Shown here: positions 25,701-37,169 of the stretch, piece after piece
Layout of the letters: each line of letters opens with the position of its first letter
How positions within the stretch are numbered: the first letter of the stretch is position 1
Translations under genes and position numbers: made by a program
The notes under the pieces: generated by a model
The model's database searches: none
What the model was told of the DNA's origin: nothing
Seen by the model: the letters and a program-made list of their open reading frames with translations, nothing else
Assembly (NCBI GenBank): GCA_030062745.1
Contig: CP099841.1
Span: forward strand, 2,790,001 to 2,854,000
Direction of reading: 5' to 3'
DNA length: 64,000 bases
Source: Capitulum mitella
Lineage: Eukaryota > Arthropoda > Thecostraca > Pollicipedomorpha > Pollicipedidae

Positions 25701-28476
25701 ACCAAGGAGGATTCTGCCGTCGGCGCCTGCATGACGCGTTCCTGCTGCGACAGGCGGTCGGGCCGAACGTTTTCGCGATTGACCTGAGGTGTGTCGTTGG
25801 TCCAGGCTCCGAGTGTGGCCTCCGGTGAGCATCCTCGTAGATCAAAATTACAATTCCAGGCATTTAGCAGCGCCTCCCACACAGTGATAATTACATAGGA
25901 CCTGGGTCGAAGTTCAGAGCGGGTCAAAGACACTCTATTATAGCCAGGTCCGCTATTTACATCTCAGTCATCTTGGCGAAAAGAAGGTCATTGACCTCCT
26001 TGTTCCGCCCTCCGTTATAAGCTGGTACCTGCTCATGTGTGGTATTTTTCGGACCGCTTCCATTCCCCTTTTTTTCTTGCAAGAAGTCTGATCCTATACT
26101 TAAACGCATCCTTGTGCACCCGGTAGTTCTAGTGCTTATTCGGCTTGAATGAACGCATTTAATCAGGACACCGAAAGCAATCCCTCGTTTCTCCGCAAAT
26201 TTCGGACAATCGCAGGGCTTTAAGTGGTTTACTGAAACCTTATCAAAGATGAGCGTTTTTTCGATGATCAGTGTCCAACATTTCTAGATAATATCGTGGA
26301 TCCTCAGTGCGACTGCGACGCCATGCTTTGCTGAATTTTAGCGTGAAACAGCAATACAGTCTATTGCATGATGTTAAACATCCCACTTTTGCAAAACATT
26401 TGTCAGATGAGGACCATGAAGTACGAATGATACGCAAATGCGAATAGCTGTGCATTCTCCATCGCTGCTGGCCCCGGCTTAGTAGATGCATGAACACACA
26501 GAAAACGTGGAAGACACTCCATGCCATGTCAGATATTTGTCAGAAGTTCTGATAGGACTGGTGATTTTTTCGGCATCCTTTACAAACATATCGGTTGCAC
26601 GACTCTCGTCTTTTCCGCTATCCACCAGAAAAGCTTATCGCCCATTCTTATTGTGCTTCGTCGACATCGCCAATTGTCACAAGATCCGGCCGATTGATAA
26701 AGTGATATCATGCCGTTTAACATGATAAGGGAAGCGTCTATAGCTCAATTTCTTATGGCCGCGTTCTGTTGAGCTTTTACCTTTACCTTCATCTTTAAAT
26801 ACCTTCCAATGATACGCATAAAATTGAACAGTTTTCAGCACTGGCAATGCATTTTACTGGCGACAAAACAGCCGAAGCACTGTGCCATGTTTAGCCGCTT
26901 GATTCTTGAGGCCAACACGCTTTCTACCACTATCTGTTCACTTTTCCGTAGAACACAATGGTGCGAATGAAAAAACTAGTATTGTGGAGGCAGCCTTGAG
27001 CGCCGTAAGCCAATCCGCATTGTTGTCACGCGAGTGAACTGAAGACGTGGAGCACGCCTTGTTGTCGAGTGAAGACTCTGGAAACAGAGGCCCCATTTAT
27101 GACAAATCGCGTTCACGAATGGCGTTTTTCGAATGCTTCTTGTCCACCAGCGTAGGGCGCGTCGCAGGCCCGTAGCCACCATGAGGGCATGAGGCACGTG
27201 CCCCACCCCCCAGAAGTAATCATTGTGAGCCCTGGACCGGCAGTGCGCCCCAGTAATCATAGACGGCGCTACCGCCAGATTTTCTTTTGACCAAATTGCT
27301 GCGCCTGTGCCCCCTGCCTCGTTTTGCCTTGCTACGACGCCGAAGCGACGCCGGGTAGACTACCGGCGCCGGCGGGCATATCGGACGAGGCGTCTAACCG
27401 CAGAATGCTCGTTGCCTCGGTCCGTGTCTATGCACATAAGCAATGAGCTGACGAGGGGATGACTCAATACATTTCCGGACCCGCAGGCCGCGGGCAGAGC
27501 AGGCGGGCTAACCGAGAACTGAGCACTCGGCGTGAGACAAGATGGCCAGGAGCCCTGCTCCCGGCAGCGGGTGACGCGGCCAGGAGTTCACCTCCCGGAA
27601 CAGGCTGGGACGGCCATGAACGCAGCTCCCGGCTTATGGCCGTTGGGCCCCGGGATGAGCTGCCGCTGGCCGCCACGGTTACCGCCGCCCGAGAGCGGGC
27701 TCAACTCTGTGGCTCAGTGGAAAAGGAAGTATCAATGGAGTTTTGTGAACCCTCACCCGTTTAGGGAGGGGGTGATGCAAACTCTCTCTGAGGTTTTCCA
27801 AGGATAACTTCCGAAAGGTTTGTTTTGCCATCTGAAACGTGGTGTACCTTCTGCAGCATCTTTTCGCATCTCATGGTGAAAACTTTTCCTCTGCGTTGCC
27901 ATGGCGACGAGCTAGACGTAACTGAAACCATGTCAGTCGTTTTCGCGCACCGATGTGGCCAGTTTACAACTGTCTCAGTTTTGTCTCACTTTAAGACGTT
28001 TTGAGTGCGCAAATACAATCAAATATTTATCAATTGACTCCAAACTGTACTTTGTATAGGACCATTATGCATATTCTGTTCTATAGATTATTCATAGATT
28101 TGATAGGCTTACTGCCAGGATTATCGAAGGTGTAAACTGAGGTCATGAGCTACGGCGGGAAATATGTTACTTTTTATCTTTGGGAATGCGATAGGAAATA
28201 AGTATCGCAAAACAACCTAAATGTGCGGGCTGCTTGAGGTGTAAGGAATAGAACGGTATAAATTTTGCGCAATTTTTGTTTTATTTCGTCAAAAGAGGGC
28301 TCAGTGCAGCAAACGACTGACTTTTGCTCCAATGAACCGGGCGGCGTTGGCCGCGTAATGATGAGTGCAATACCACGGCATGCCTAAACTTTGATTTTGT
28401 GCTGGATGTTAACCCGAAAAACACTTTTACGGCATCTAAGTTACGACTTTTAGACAATCCGAGGTCATTCTAGGCC
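25701..28476. other. gene-less DNA
   Basis: No supported gene. At 26,240-26,730 frames with real ATG codons are open on both strands but match nothing I know. At 27,450-27,700 there is a small GC-rich patch. Confidence 0.4.
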
Positions 28477-28536
28477 ATTGACCTCAGATAACCTTGGATG
28501 ACCTAAGATGACCTGGGGTGACCTAAGGCGACCTTT
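28477..28536 (-). repeat. 10-bp-phased GACCT array
   Basis: GACCT or its variant AACCT starts at 28480, 28490, 28500, 28510, 28520 and 28530, an exact 10-bp step. Read on the minus strand it is a run of AGGTC(A), the nuclear-receptor half-site. Two more GACC copies with the same 10-bp step lie at 28667 and 28677. Confidence 0.8.
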
Positions 28537-28834
28537 ATATGATATTTGACAATAGCGCTTGTTAAATGAGATGTTACATTTAACTTGAATGTCTACTATT
28601 ATCTACAAATATGACTCTGCAGCTTCGAGAACGCATCTAAGCCGATGATCCGGTTGACAAGGATTGACCTAGGATGACCTGGATCAAACTCCATGGGTAA
28701 AATGCAATCATGTGGTTTACAGATATACTAATAATTGATTGACGAACACTATGATAACCGTTTCGTTTCACCATCATTTATCCTGTGGCGTTCATTTGCG
28801 CTTACTCGAAAAAGCGCCACTTTCTGCCAATTTT

Positions 28835-28847
28835 TGACCTTTGACCC
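28835..28847 (-). promoter_or_regulatory. DR1-type nuclear-receptor motif
   Basis: TGACCTTTGACCC, on the minus strand GGGTCAAAGGTCA, is a direct repeat of the AGGTCA half-site with one base between. This form is bound by HNF4, RXR/USP and COUP-TF proteins in animals. The sequence match is direct; a function here is inference. Confidence 0.35.
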
Positions 28848-28859
28848 GACCTGGAGGGT

Positions 28860-29760
28860 CATTCGTTCACTGATACCTTAAAAAAGACACCAGTCTCGAG
28901 ATTTCGTCACGGGCAACACGCTGTTTTTTTGCGACGCTCCAGGACGCGCGGTATGGAAATGACCGGGGGTCATACCCCCCTCCCCAAACGTCCGCATTAT
29001 GCAGAAGGCCCGATAAGGGCGAGGGTATGCTGCCTCCAGTCCATGCATCGCGATGTATTTGCCAGGTCTGAGAGTTTTCAGTCACAGTCTGAAAGCTCCG
29101 CGATGTACAGAGCGATGCACCACGACTTGGTTCGGAGTCTGAGAGTGGAAGGAACCTGGATAAACATTGGAATGCGTGGCCAGGTTTTGTTTGTGGTTTG
29201 GCGGTCAAGTTGAAGAACATATAGACAAGGTCATGAGTCCAGGTATAGTTCGTCCACAGAACAACCCTTTGTTCTTAACTCACCTAATTCACGCGCCAGA
29301 AAGAACTTTGTAGTGAAACACCACGAATACGGATAGAAGTGAAAAAATGATTTGAAGTCAGGTCATACACTGTGTTCGGTCAACTTAGTGTGGGCGATGA
29401 CGGTTTAACGTACGAGTTGTGCTATCTTCCCAATGGTTTATCGTTCGATTATCATGCAGGAGAAATTGTTTCAGTCGTTTAGCCGTTCATTCGTTTCAAA
29501 TGCGTGTTTCTGGATTAAGCATTTTTAAATTGCTGGCGAACAGCTAATTCGAGGCCTTAGCACGCCCATCTGTGTCTTTTGATACACAGATGAGCTACTA
29601 TTTTATCTGTTATTTTGCCTTTCGAAAGACGTCGGTTATGCTGTCGTGATATCTAGCATCTATTACAAAGGTCGTAAACATAAAATAGACTGCTTTCAAC
29701 TGTCACTCTGTCCATGGCACAAAGCGACATGCTGCGGAATGGAGCGGAATTTCTAGCGTT
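28860..29760. other. gene-less DNA
   Basis: No gene recognised. A small perfect hairpin (CATCTGTGT at 29567-29575 with ACACAGATG at 29584-29592) is the only structure noted. Confidence 0.45.
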
Positions 29761-30309
29761 CCGCCAGCCGATTCACCTCCTACGCTCCCGCCATCCGAAT
29801 CGTTTGGCACGTGACAGCTTGTGTGTCACAACAAAGGCGCCGGCACCGCCGGCCGATGTCAAAACACCGCCACCAAAAGTACGCCCTCTCGCAGCGTCGT
29901 TCATCATGACGCTTCCAGGGCCGTCTGCCGCGACGTCTCCCCGGCCATCCATCGCGACTCCCCGACACCGTCTTCCATGACGTCCGCCAGCACCGTCCAT
30001 CGCGACTCGGGCAAAAAGCGCAGCCCGTTTTGCCCCCCCCCCCCCGCCCTCCCCCGCCGCCGCCTCCGCCGCCTCCGCCGGGCCGCGGGCGGCGCGCCGG
30101 GCAAAAACGGCGATGTTCCGATTACACCATTAGAGGTCTGGCGGCGCCGCTCCCTGGGCTGGCGCGCCGCCGACGAGAATCTAAATCAGCGCCTAATTGA
30201 ACTTCGCTGTCCCGTGCCATTGCGCAGAGCCGCAGCGCCGGCGGCTCCCATCTGATCACCCCATCGCGGCGTCACGGCTGGAACACCGCGACCGGCGCCG
30301 TCACGACGT
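29761..30309. other. GC island
   Basis: G+C-rich, with a C-run at about 30,035-30,046 and CCGCCGCCT repeats at 30,055-30,080. It is broken by ATTAGAGG and CTAATTGAAC motifs. No gene recognised. Confidence 0.45.
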
Positions 30310-30700
30310 CACAGAGTGACGGAGCCGCGCCGCCGCTTCACAGAGCGATGGATCCACGCCACCACAGTGTTGCAGTCACCGGACCGCGCCGTCGCAGCGC
30401 TACAGAGGCATAAACATGTGGTTCCACGGCGTCACAGAGCGACCGACCAGTGGCGTTACGACTTCACAGTGATAGACATCTGCCGTCACAACGCCACGGA
30501 GCGACCGACCCACGTGTCACAGTGCCATGGAGTGACCGAGTCGCGCCGTCACAGCGTTACAGAACGACCGACCTGTGCCGTCACAGCGCTGCAGCGCCCA
30601 GCCTGTGCCGTCACAGCTTTACAGAGCGACCGACCCGTGCCGTCACAGCGCTGCAGCGCCCAGCCTGTGCCGTCACAGCATCACCGGGTCTGGTCGTGAT
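30310..30700. repeat. 31/62-bp minisatellite with CGTCACAG core
   Basis: GCCGTCACAG(A/C)G-type units recur throughout. The cleanest part is a 62-bp step: GTGCCGTCACAGCGCTGCAG starts at 30575 and 30637, with a half-unit copy between. Outer units (30,310-30,570) are more diverged. Confidence 0.75.
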
Positions 30701-32290
30701 GTTCCCCGACAGCGCCGGCAGCGGCCGTCGCCGTATCACAGAGACACGGTCCAGTACACGACATCGTGACGGGGCCGCAACACCACAGAGACCACACAGG
30801 ATTGTCACGAGGGCGCTGACTGCGGTGCCGAAGAGCTTCAGTACACTAGTCGGCCTGCACTGCCAAAGCGCGAGCAGGTGTCGGGACATCACGGAGCTGT
30901 AGCGCCAGGCAGGCCGTCCCAGACTTCCATGATATGACGACGGCGGGTTTTGATCGCAAACAATGACGTACATTGTTATAAATGTTCGGTATCACGCAGG
31001 TGAGGCCGGGCCTCTCCAACATCACAGCAGCGATCCTAACACACGTCACAGGGTCAAAATGACACGGACCAGCTCGGGCTGCCGCAAAATTATATGTCGC
31101 CAGGGCCTCACGTCTGGCGCCTCTGGAACGAGACCGCCCGCTGCATAATTGGATTTCACGGATCTATCTGAGCCACCGGCGTCGCCTGGCGTCGGCGGCT
31201 GATATTGGTGGCGCTGTCATGTCTCATTGTTTCCAAGCCTGGCTAACTGCGGGCGGTAACGGCGCCGCTCGGGCGACTTGACCGCGATGAAAGGGCTTAA
31301 TTGGGACTGATTAGTATTCTACCGGTGTTGGCAGCGTATTACAGACGTTTTTAAATGAGTCTGAGCAATTTGCGTCTCGGTTACAAGGACAAGCTGCATA
31401 GCAGTTGCGGTGGGAGTGACTGCATTGCCCTTTGATTTTAGTGAGCACCTCGCGTCAGTTGCCATAACATCCATTCTGTTTTTTTTTCTGTTGCTCAAGA
31501 TTCAGTGGATGGCGCTAGTTTGCATATGCATTGTTACCCTTCCGGCTATTGTCACCCGCTTTTTCTTTAATTATTTTATTTTTCAAAAAGCGTCAATCAG
31601 CAGTTAACCTCTTTCCACTCACCCAGCACGTGTTTTCCTTCCCTTTGGCATGCCTGGATTACCTATCGCCCGCCATCTGTACTGGCGCCATTATGCTCGG
31701 GCCGTTCGGAGACGGGCCGCTTCGCCCAGTGGCGGCCGGCCTTTGTTTGTCGCCCGCGCTCCAGAGTGCTCCAGTCGCTCGCGCTCTGAAGCACGGCCGG
31801 CCCGCCCCACCCCGCCCGAGAGCCTGCCTCGCACCCTGCTGTCGGCCGGCGGCGGCGGCGGCGGCGGCCGCAGGCCGGTCAGGCGGGCGCCGGCCCTGGT
31901 CGCTAGGGCGAGGTGTAAGTGGGAGCGGTCTGCCCTGGCCGCCATAGCCAGGTGTAAGTGGGAACGGTCGACCCTGCCAGAGGGTCGCGAGATACACGGC
32001 CCGCACGAGGTCACACATTTCAGCAATTTCTTTTTTCGTTTCGCAGGCGCCGCTAATTGCGTTACCGACGAAGGCGGCTGGCAGCGGGATGACACAGAGA
32101 AAAACATGAGAGCGACCCCCGCGTAATCATCAGGTAAAATACGACGTTGCCCTTCATTAACAGGCGTTTCAACACATTATTTCCTCGAGCAATTAGCCCC
32201 ATCATTCTTTGTACTGCGCCGGTCTGCAGAAATGGCAAATAACTGCCGCTCGTCATGACATCTGCTGCGGCCGTGAGCAGCAACAATCCA
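30701..32290. other. gene-less DNA downstream of the Toll gene
   Basis: Moderately GC-rich with a GC island at about 31,680-31,990. Two tandem 39-bp units (AGGTGTAAGTGGGARCGGTC, starting 31911 and 31950) are the only repeat seen. No gene recognised. Confidence 0.45.
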
Positions 32291-32296
32291 TTTATT
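32291..32296 (-). terminator. possible polyadenylation signal of the Toll gene
   Basis: TTTATT on the plus strand is AATAAA on the minus strand, about 500 bases after the Toll stop codon. It is the first canonical hexamer I noticed. If used, the 3' untranslated region would run over the GC-rich 32,500-32,798 stretch. This is inference from one hexamer. Confidence 0.35.
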
Positions 32297-32798
32297 GATA
32301 TAATATGGTCATAAATATCAGACTCATTTTGCGATCACAGTCCTTTGCATAAAACTATCAGCCATAAATTGCCCCCGGCCGACTTGTGGAAACAAAGGGG
32401 AGCCGGCGGTGAGGAGCATCTGGCATTCGCGAGCGGTCTCGCGCCACGCTGTCCCAGTATATCACAATCGTGCCTCCACCTCGCCATGCGGACAGTGTCT
32501 GTCGCCGCCGGGGCAGTGATGAACGGAACGGCAGTGAGGACGAAGGAGGAGTTAAGGGACAGGACACGAAGGAAAGGAGCAGAGCAAACGGAAGGAAAGC
32601 AGAGTGGGGAAGAGAGAGGGGAAAGAGGCGGAGGAGGGGAGGTAAGTTTGGAGGACAGCGCGGTGAGGACCTCGGCCTCGGCTCCGCCGCCGCCAGGGCC
32701 CGGCTCTGGACAGACGGCGGGAGGCGGCGGCCGGTCCGGCAGACGGCGCCGTCGGCCGACGTGACGTGACTAGCCAGCGGGGGCGGCGGGCGCGCCGC

Positions 32799-35700
32799 TC
32801 AGATGTGCACCGCCATCGGGTACTCGAGCGGCGGCGGCTCGCCGCCGGCCGCGCGCACGTCGGGCAGCTCGAAGCGCAGCTTCTCCCAGAAGAGCGAGTC
32901 GCCCCAGTGGAGGACAGCGCCCGTCTTCAGATAGAGGCGCAGGTCCGGGTCCAGCTCGCGCGTGGGCACGCCGCCGACGATTATCACAATGAGCCGGCCG
33001 CAGCGGACGCTGAGCGCCTGGTGGTGCGCCGACTTCACCTCGCACCGGCTCCACTCGCTTCTGATAAAGTGGTCCGATAAGACCATAATAGTTCGCCGGC
33101 TCGACTCGATCGCCTGCACAATGGTGTCCGCCACGTACGCCCGCACTGGAAAGTCGCGGTGGTGCAGGCACAGCTTGAAGCGCGGCGGTTCGCACTCGAG
33201 CGCGCGCGCCAGCACCTCGACCACGAACGTCTCGTCTTTGGCGCTGTAGCTGACGAACGCGTCGAACAGCTTGTTCTTGTCCGCCTCGGCGCGCGCGCCC
33301 GTGAAGAAGCGCACGCCGTACTTGGCGTAGGCGATCACGCGCATCTCGTGCCAGAACACGTATACCACCACGGCCACGACGACGGCGACGAGCGCCAGCA
33401 CCGAGAGCGCCACGATGAAGGCGTAGTCGCCCGAGGCGCGGTCCTGGTACACCTGCGTCGCCACCGTGTTGTTGAGGAAGTGGCAGGCGGTGGCGTTCTG
33501 GTCGGCGATGGCCAGCGGCCGGCCGGCGCGAGTGCCGTTCGGGAAACAGACGAGCTGCTCGGCCGCCACCACGGTGCCGCCGGCGTCCGCCAGCCAGGCC
33601 CGGAAGCCATCCAGGAAGGCGCAGTCGCACGTCCACCGGTTGTCGGACACGTTCACGAAGACGAGGTGCGCGTGCCGCGCCAGTTGCAGCGGCTCGAAGC
33701 GCGCCAGCCGGTTGCCGTCGAGCCGCAGCACCTGCAGCGACGCCAGCGGCGCGAACGTGCGGTTGCTGATGCTGGCGATGGCGTTGCCGTGCAGGTAGAG
33801 CTCGCGCAGGAGCGTCAACGTATCGAATTCGAAGCCGCGCAGCCGGTCAATCTGGTTGTGCTCGAGGTGCAGCACCTGCAGGCGCGCCAGCCCGTTGAAG
33901 GTGCGATTGGTGACGGTGCGCACGCGGCTGTTGTTGAGATAGAGCACCATCAGGCGGCGGCGGCCGATGAACGCGTGGCTCGAGAGCCGCGGCAGCCGGT
34001 TGCCGTCCAGGTAGAGCTCGGTGGCGTCCATCGGAATGTGGTCGGGCAGCGCCGTGTGGCCGGCCGACGTACAGTCGACGATGTTGCTCGACCAGTCGGC
34101 CGTGTGGTAGCACGTGCAATTGGCCGGACACGTCATCTCGCAGTCGCACGCGTCGAACTGGCAGCACTGGCAGAGCGTGGCGCAGTGGCTCTGGTACGGA
34201 CAGAGGAACTGCGAGCGTGGCACCTCCACCAGCGGCATGTAGTCGCGCTGCACGTTGAACGCCAGCCGGCAGAAGAGGCTCTCGAGGTCCATGAGGCGCG
34301 GGTACTGCGCCGAGCCGTTGTCCGAGTTGAGCTCGCCCAGCCATTGCAGCTGGCAGTCGCACAGCACCGGGTTGCCGCCGATGTAAAACTCGGGCCGCTC
34401 GCGGCCCGGCGTCAAGTTCAGCCGGAACGCGTTGATGTCGATGGTGGTGATCTGGTTGGCGAACAGATCGACGCGCGAGATGTTCCGCTTGCGAAAGAAC
34501 GTGTACGGGTACACCTGCGCGATGAGGTTGTCGTTGGCGATGAGCGTCTCCAGCCGGTCGGGCAGCTTGGAACGGGCTCAGCGTCTTGATCCGGTTGAAG
34601 CTGACGTCGAGCGTCTTCAGCTGCAGCTCCTTCTCCAGCTCCTGGGCGTTCTCCAGGTCGGTGACCTGATTGCCGCGCAGGTCCAGCCACTCCAGGCCGC
34701 GCGGAATGTCGGCGTAGTCGAACAACGACAGCCGATTGCTGGAGGCGTTCAGCCACTTGAGGCTCTCGAGCCCGGCCAGCGCGCCGGCAATGGACGTCAG
34801 CCGGTTGCTGTCCAGCCGCAGCATCTGCAGGTTCTCCAGGCCGGCGAACACTCCCGGCCGCAGCGCGGCCAGCTCGTTCCGCGCCAGGTTCAGCGCGCGC
34901 AGCTTCGTCAGGTTGCCGAAGCGCACGCCGGCCAGCTCGGCGATCCGGTTGCCCTCCAGCTGGAGTGCGAACAGCTCGGGCAGCACGGACAGCGACGCGT
35001 CGTCCAGGCGCACGAGCCGGTTGCCGCCGACGTCGAGCGACTTGAGCTGGCCGAGCCGGCCGAGCGCCGGCGGTACCGCCTCCAGCCGGTTCTCGGCCAG
35101 GTCGAGCGTGCGCAGCCGCGGGGTGGCGTCGAACGCGTCGTCGTCGACGGCCGCCAGCCAGTTGGCGCGCAGCGAAAGCCTCGTCAGCGCGTCGAGACCG
35201 TCCAGCGCGCCGGCCGGCAGCCGCGCCAGCCGGTTCTGCGCCAGCCCCAGCTCAGTGAGCGCGCCCAGCTGGCCGAACCCGCCAACCGGCAGCGTCTCCA
35301 GCGCGTTGGCGTCGAGCGAGAGCACGCGCAGCTGGCGCATCGACTCGAACATGGCGGCGTCGACGCGCGACACGTTGTTGTGCGCCAACCGGAGCACGAC
35401 GAGCCCGGGCAGCGCGGCCAGCGTGTCCGAGTTGACCCAGTCGTCGGAGAGCCGGTTGCGCGACAGGTCGAGCACGAGCAGGCGCGGCAGGCCAGCGAAC
35501 ACGCCCGGCGCCATCACGCGCAGCTCGTTGCGCTGCAGGTAGACCTCGGTGAGCGCGGCCGAGCCGCGGAACGCGTCCGGCGGTAGCGCCGACAGCCGGT
35601 TGCTGGAGACGTTGAGCACCTGGAGCGCGGGCAGCGCGCGAAGCAGGCCGTCGCCGAGCTCACGGATCTCGTTGCGGTCGAGCAGGAGGCGCGCCAGCCG

Positions 35701-36090
35701 CGGCAGGCCGGGGAAGTGGTGCGCCGCGAGCGAGACCAGCTGGTTGCCGGACACGTCCAGGGCGCGGACGGCCAGTCGGCAGGCGCCGCCGCCGGCCGCC
35801 GGCAGCGACACGTTGGTCAGGTCGCTGAGCCGGTTGTTGGTGAGGTTGAGCGTTAGCAGCTGGCCCAGCTGGCAGAAGACGCCGGCCGGCAGCGACCACA
35901 GGTTGTTGCCGCCCAGGTCGAGCTGCTCCAGCCGCGTCAGCCGGCTGAACGTGTCCGGGTAGATCCGTAGCGTCGCCGCCGTCGACCATTCGACGCCGTT
36001 GGTGCGGAACGTCAGGTTCTTCAGCTTGTGCAGGCCCTCCAGCGAGGCGCGCGACAGCTCCGGGATCAGGCACTGCTCGATTCGCAGCTC
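32799..36090 (-). CDS. Toll-like receptor, main exon (LRRs, membrane segment, TIR); one frameshift
   Basis: A membrane receptor of the Toll family, arthropod Toll-6/7/8/18-wheeler type. Reading 5' to 3' on the minus strand: about 22 leucine-rich repeats (to about 34,390); an LRRCT starting NPVLCDCQLQWL; a cysteine-rich LRRNT (CDCEMTCPANCTCYH, about 34,100-34,170); five or six more repeats; a second LRRCT (WTCDCAFLDGF); a membrane segment (FIVALSVLALVAVVVAVVVY, about 33,345-33,430); and a TIR domain with box 1 FDAFVSYS, BB-loop LCLHHRDFPV and box 3 FWEKLRFELPD. Known family members bind Spätzle-type ligands or act in cell contact; which applies here cannot be told. The exon codes for about 1,096 residues. 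One extra base within the plus-strand string CTTGGAA (34566-34572) shifts the frame; both halves are otherwise open and well conserved. That favours an assembly error or a very young mutation over an old pseudogene. The tail after the TIR is only about 20 residues, ending MAVHI. Confidence 0.95.
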
Positions 36091-36814
36091 CTGGAAACGC
36101 AAACGGCGCCCGCTAGATATGGAATCTCTCGTGCCGACAGGGCAGGTCCGTTCCCGCCATGCTAATGGGTTCCTGCGAGCCGCGTTAACAAGGCTCATTT
36201 GAATATCATTTCATTTTAGCATCTTTACCAAGCTGACGAATGCTACAGTAAGTAGAATGAAAGGATCAAAAGTTTGTTTTGATTTAGGCAAAACAATGCA
36301 GTACTTCTTGGCATGTCTTCACGTATGAATAATACATTGAGTCACGTACGCTATCAAGAGGAAAATCAGCTCAGTCTGATAGCGGACCATTGCTAACCAA
36401 GGAGGAGAAAAGGGCTTGATTTATGGTCGTCGTCTGAGAATTTCGCAAATTCGTGAATCTGTAAACAGTCGACGGGCAACTCCACGCTCAAGAGCGTGCA
36501 ACACTGCTGCGAGACGTCGGAAACATCGCCACTGTGCAATGCAGACAGGCGTGCAATCTGGCGGCAGGTACCTGACAGGCGTCGGCTGGGTCACCTCGCT
36601 CCGAGATCCCACGCCATGCTAAACCCTGCGACGATTGCGATCTACCTGTCGCAGGCAGATGTACAGTTCTGCTAAACACCGCGCTACACTCGCCCACCAC
36701 GGCCAGCTCCGCTGTTATCGCCGGACCAGCGGCAGCGAACGCCGATCTGGGACGACCACCACCTGCCGCCCGCCCATCGGCCGGCCCCCCGCGCCGCTCC
36801 GCAGCTCCACTGAC
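36091..36814 (-). other. phase-0 intron of the Toll gene
   Basis: On the minus strand the donor is CTGGAG|GTCAGT (intron begins at 36814) and the acceptor is TTGCGTTTCCAG|GAGCTG (intron ends at 36091). Joining the flanks gives FPDLE-ELRIEQC, which restores the N-cap-to-first-repeat transition typical of long Tolls. Both flanking frames are phase 0, supporting the splice. Within the intron the exon-1 frame stays open for a while by chance. Confidence 0.8.
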
Positions 36815-37124
36815 CTCCAGGTCCGGGAAGAGCCGGAAGGCGCCGGCCAGGAGCGGCCCGTGCGGCAGGCCGGTCTCCACGCAGAGCAGGTGCAGCCGCC
36901 GGACGGTCTCTCGCGGCTGGAGCCGCAGCGGCGCCGGGTCCAGCTCGGCCCGCAGGCTGGCCACCTCGCAGCGCACCAGCAGGCGCTGGTCGGCCGGCTG
37001 CCGCTCGCGCCGACAGTGGGTGCCGCGCGCCGCCGGCAGTCCGGCCAGCAGCAGCAGCAGCAGCAGAAACAGCGGCAGCGGCGGCGGCGGCGGCGGCGGA
37101 GGCGGCGGCGGATGGCGGCCCCGT
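36815..37124 (-). CDS. Toll-like receptor, signal-peptide exon (5' end unresolved)
   Basis: This exon encodes a proline run of about 11 residues, then a strong hydrophobic signal-peptide core (LPLFLLLLLLLAGLPAARG), then the N-terminal cap with cysteines (THCRRE, RCEVASL, HLLCVETGL) leading to FRLFPDLE at the donor site. The layout matches the N-terminus of long Tolls. The frame is open up to a stop near 37,168 but contains no ATG. A good acceptor (TCTTGTTTTGCCACCAG, ending at 37125) suggests the initiator lies in an upstream exon, so I place the exon start there; this boundary is inference. Proline and leucine runs are coded by CCG and CTG repeats, which are prone to length error. Confidence 0.75.
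37010..37115. repeat. CAG/CGG trinucleotide runs inside the Toll signal-peptide exon
   Basis: On the plus strand, CAG repeats (about 37,046-37,065) are followed by CGG repeats (about 37,078-37,112). On the coding strand they give the leucine core and the proline run. A change in unit number alters signal-peptide length, but not the frame if whole triplets are gained or lost. Confidence 0.85.
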
Positions 37125-37169
37125 CTGGTGGCAAAACAAGAGAGCAAGCCTTCAGCTTCGACTTCAACA

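Noticed and set aside
27167-27350. Possible small element with AGGCCCGTAGCC and a diverged inverted partner (GGCGTCGTAGCAAGGC)
   Set aside because: The ends match only in part and no convincing target duplication was found in GC-rich flanks.
33159-35586. Long plus-strand frames (476 and 384 codons) opposite the Toll exon
   Set aside because: They are antisense shadows of GC-rich leucine-rich-repeat codons, low in complexity and without domains.
36488-36814. Continuation of the Toll exon-1 frame past the splice donor
   Set aside because: The sequence after FPDLE loses Toll similarity, and the donor and acceptor join in phase to the main exon.
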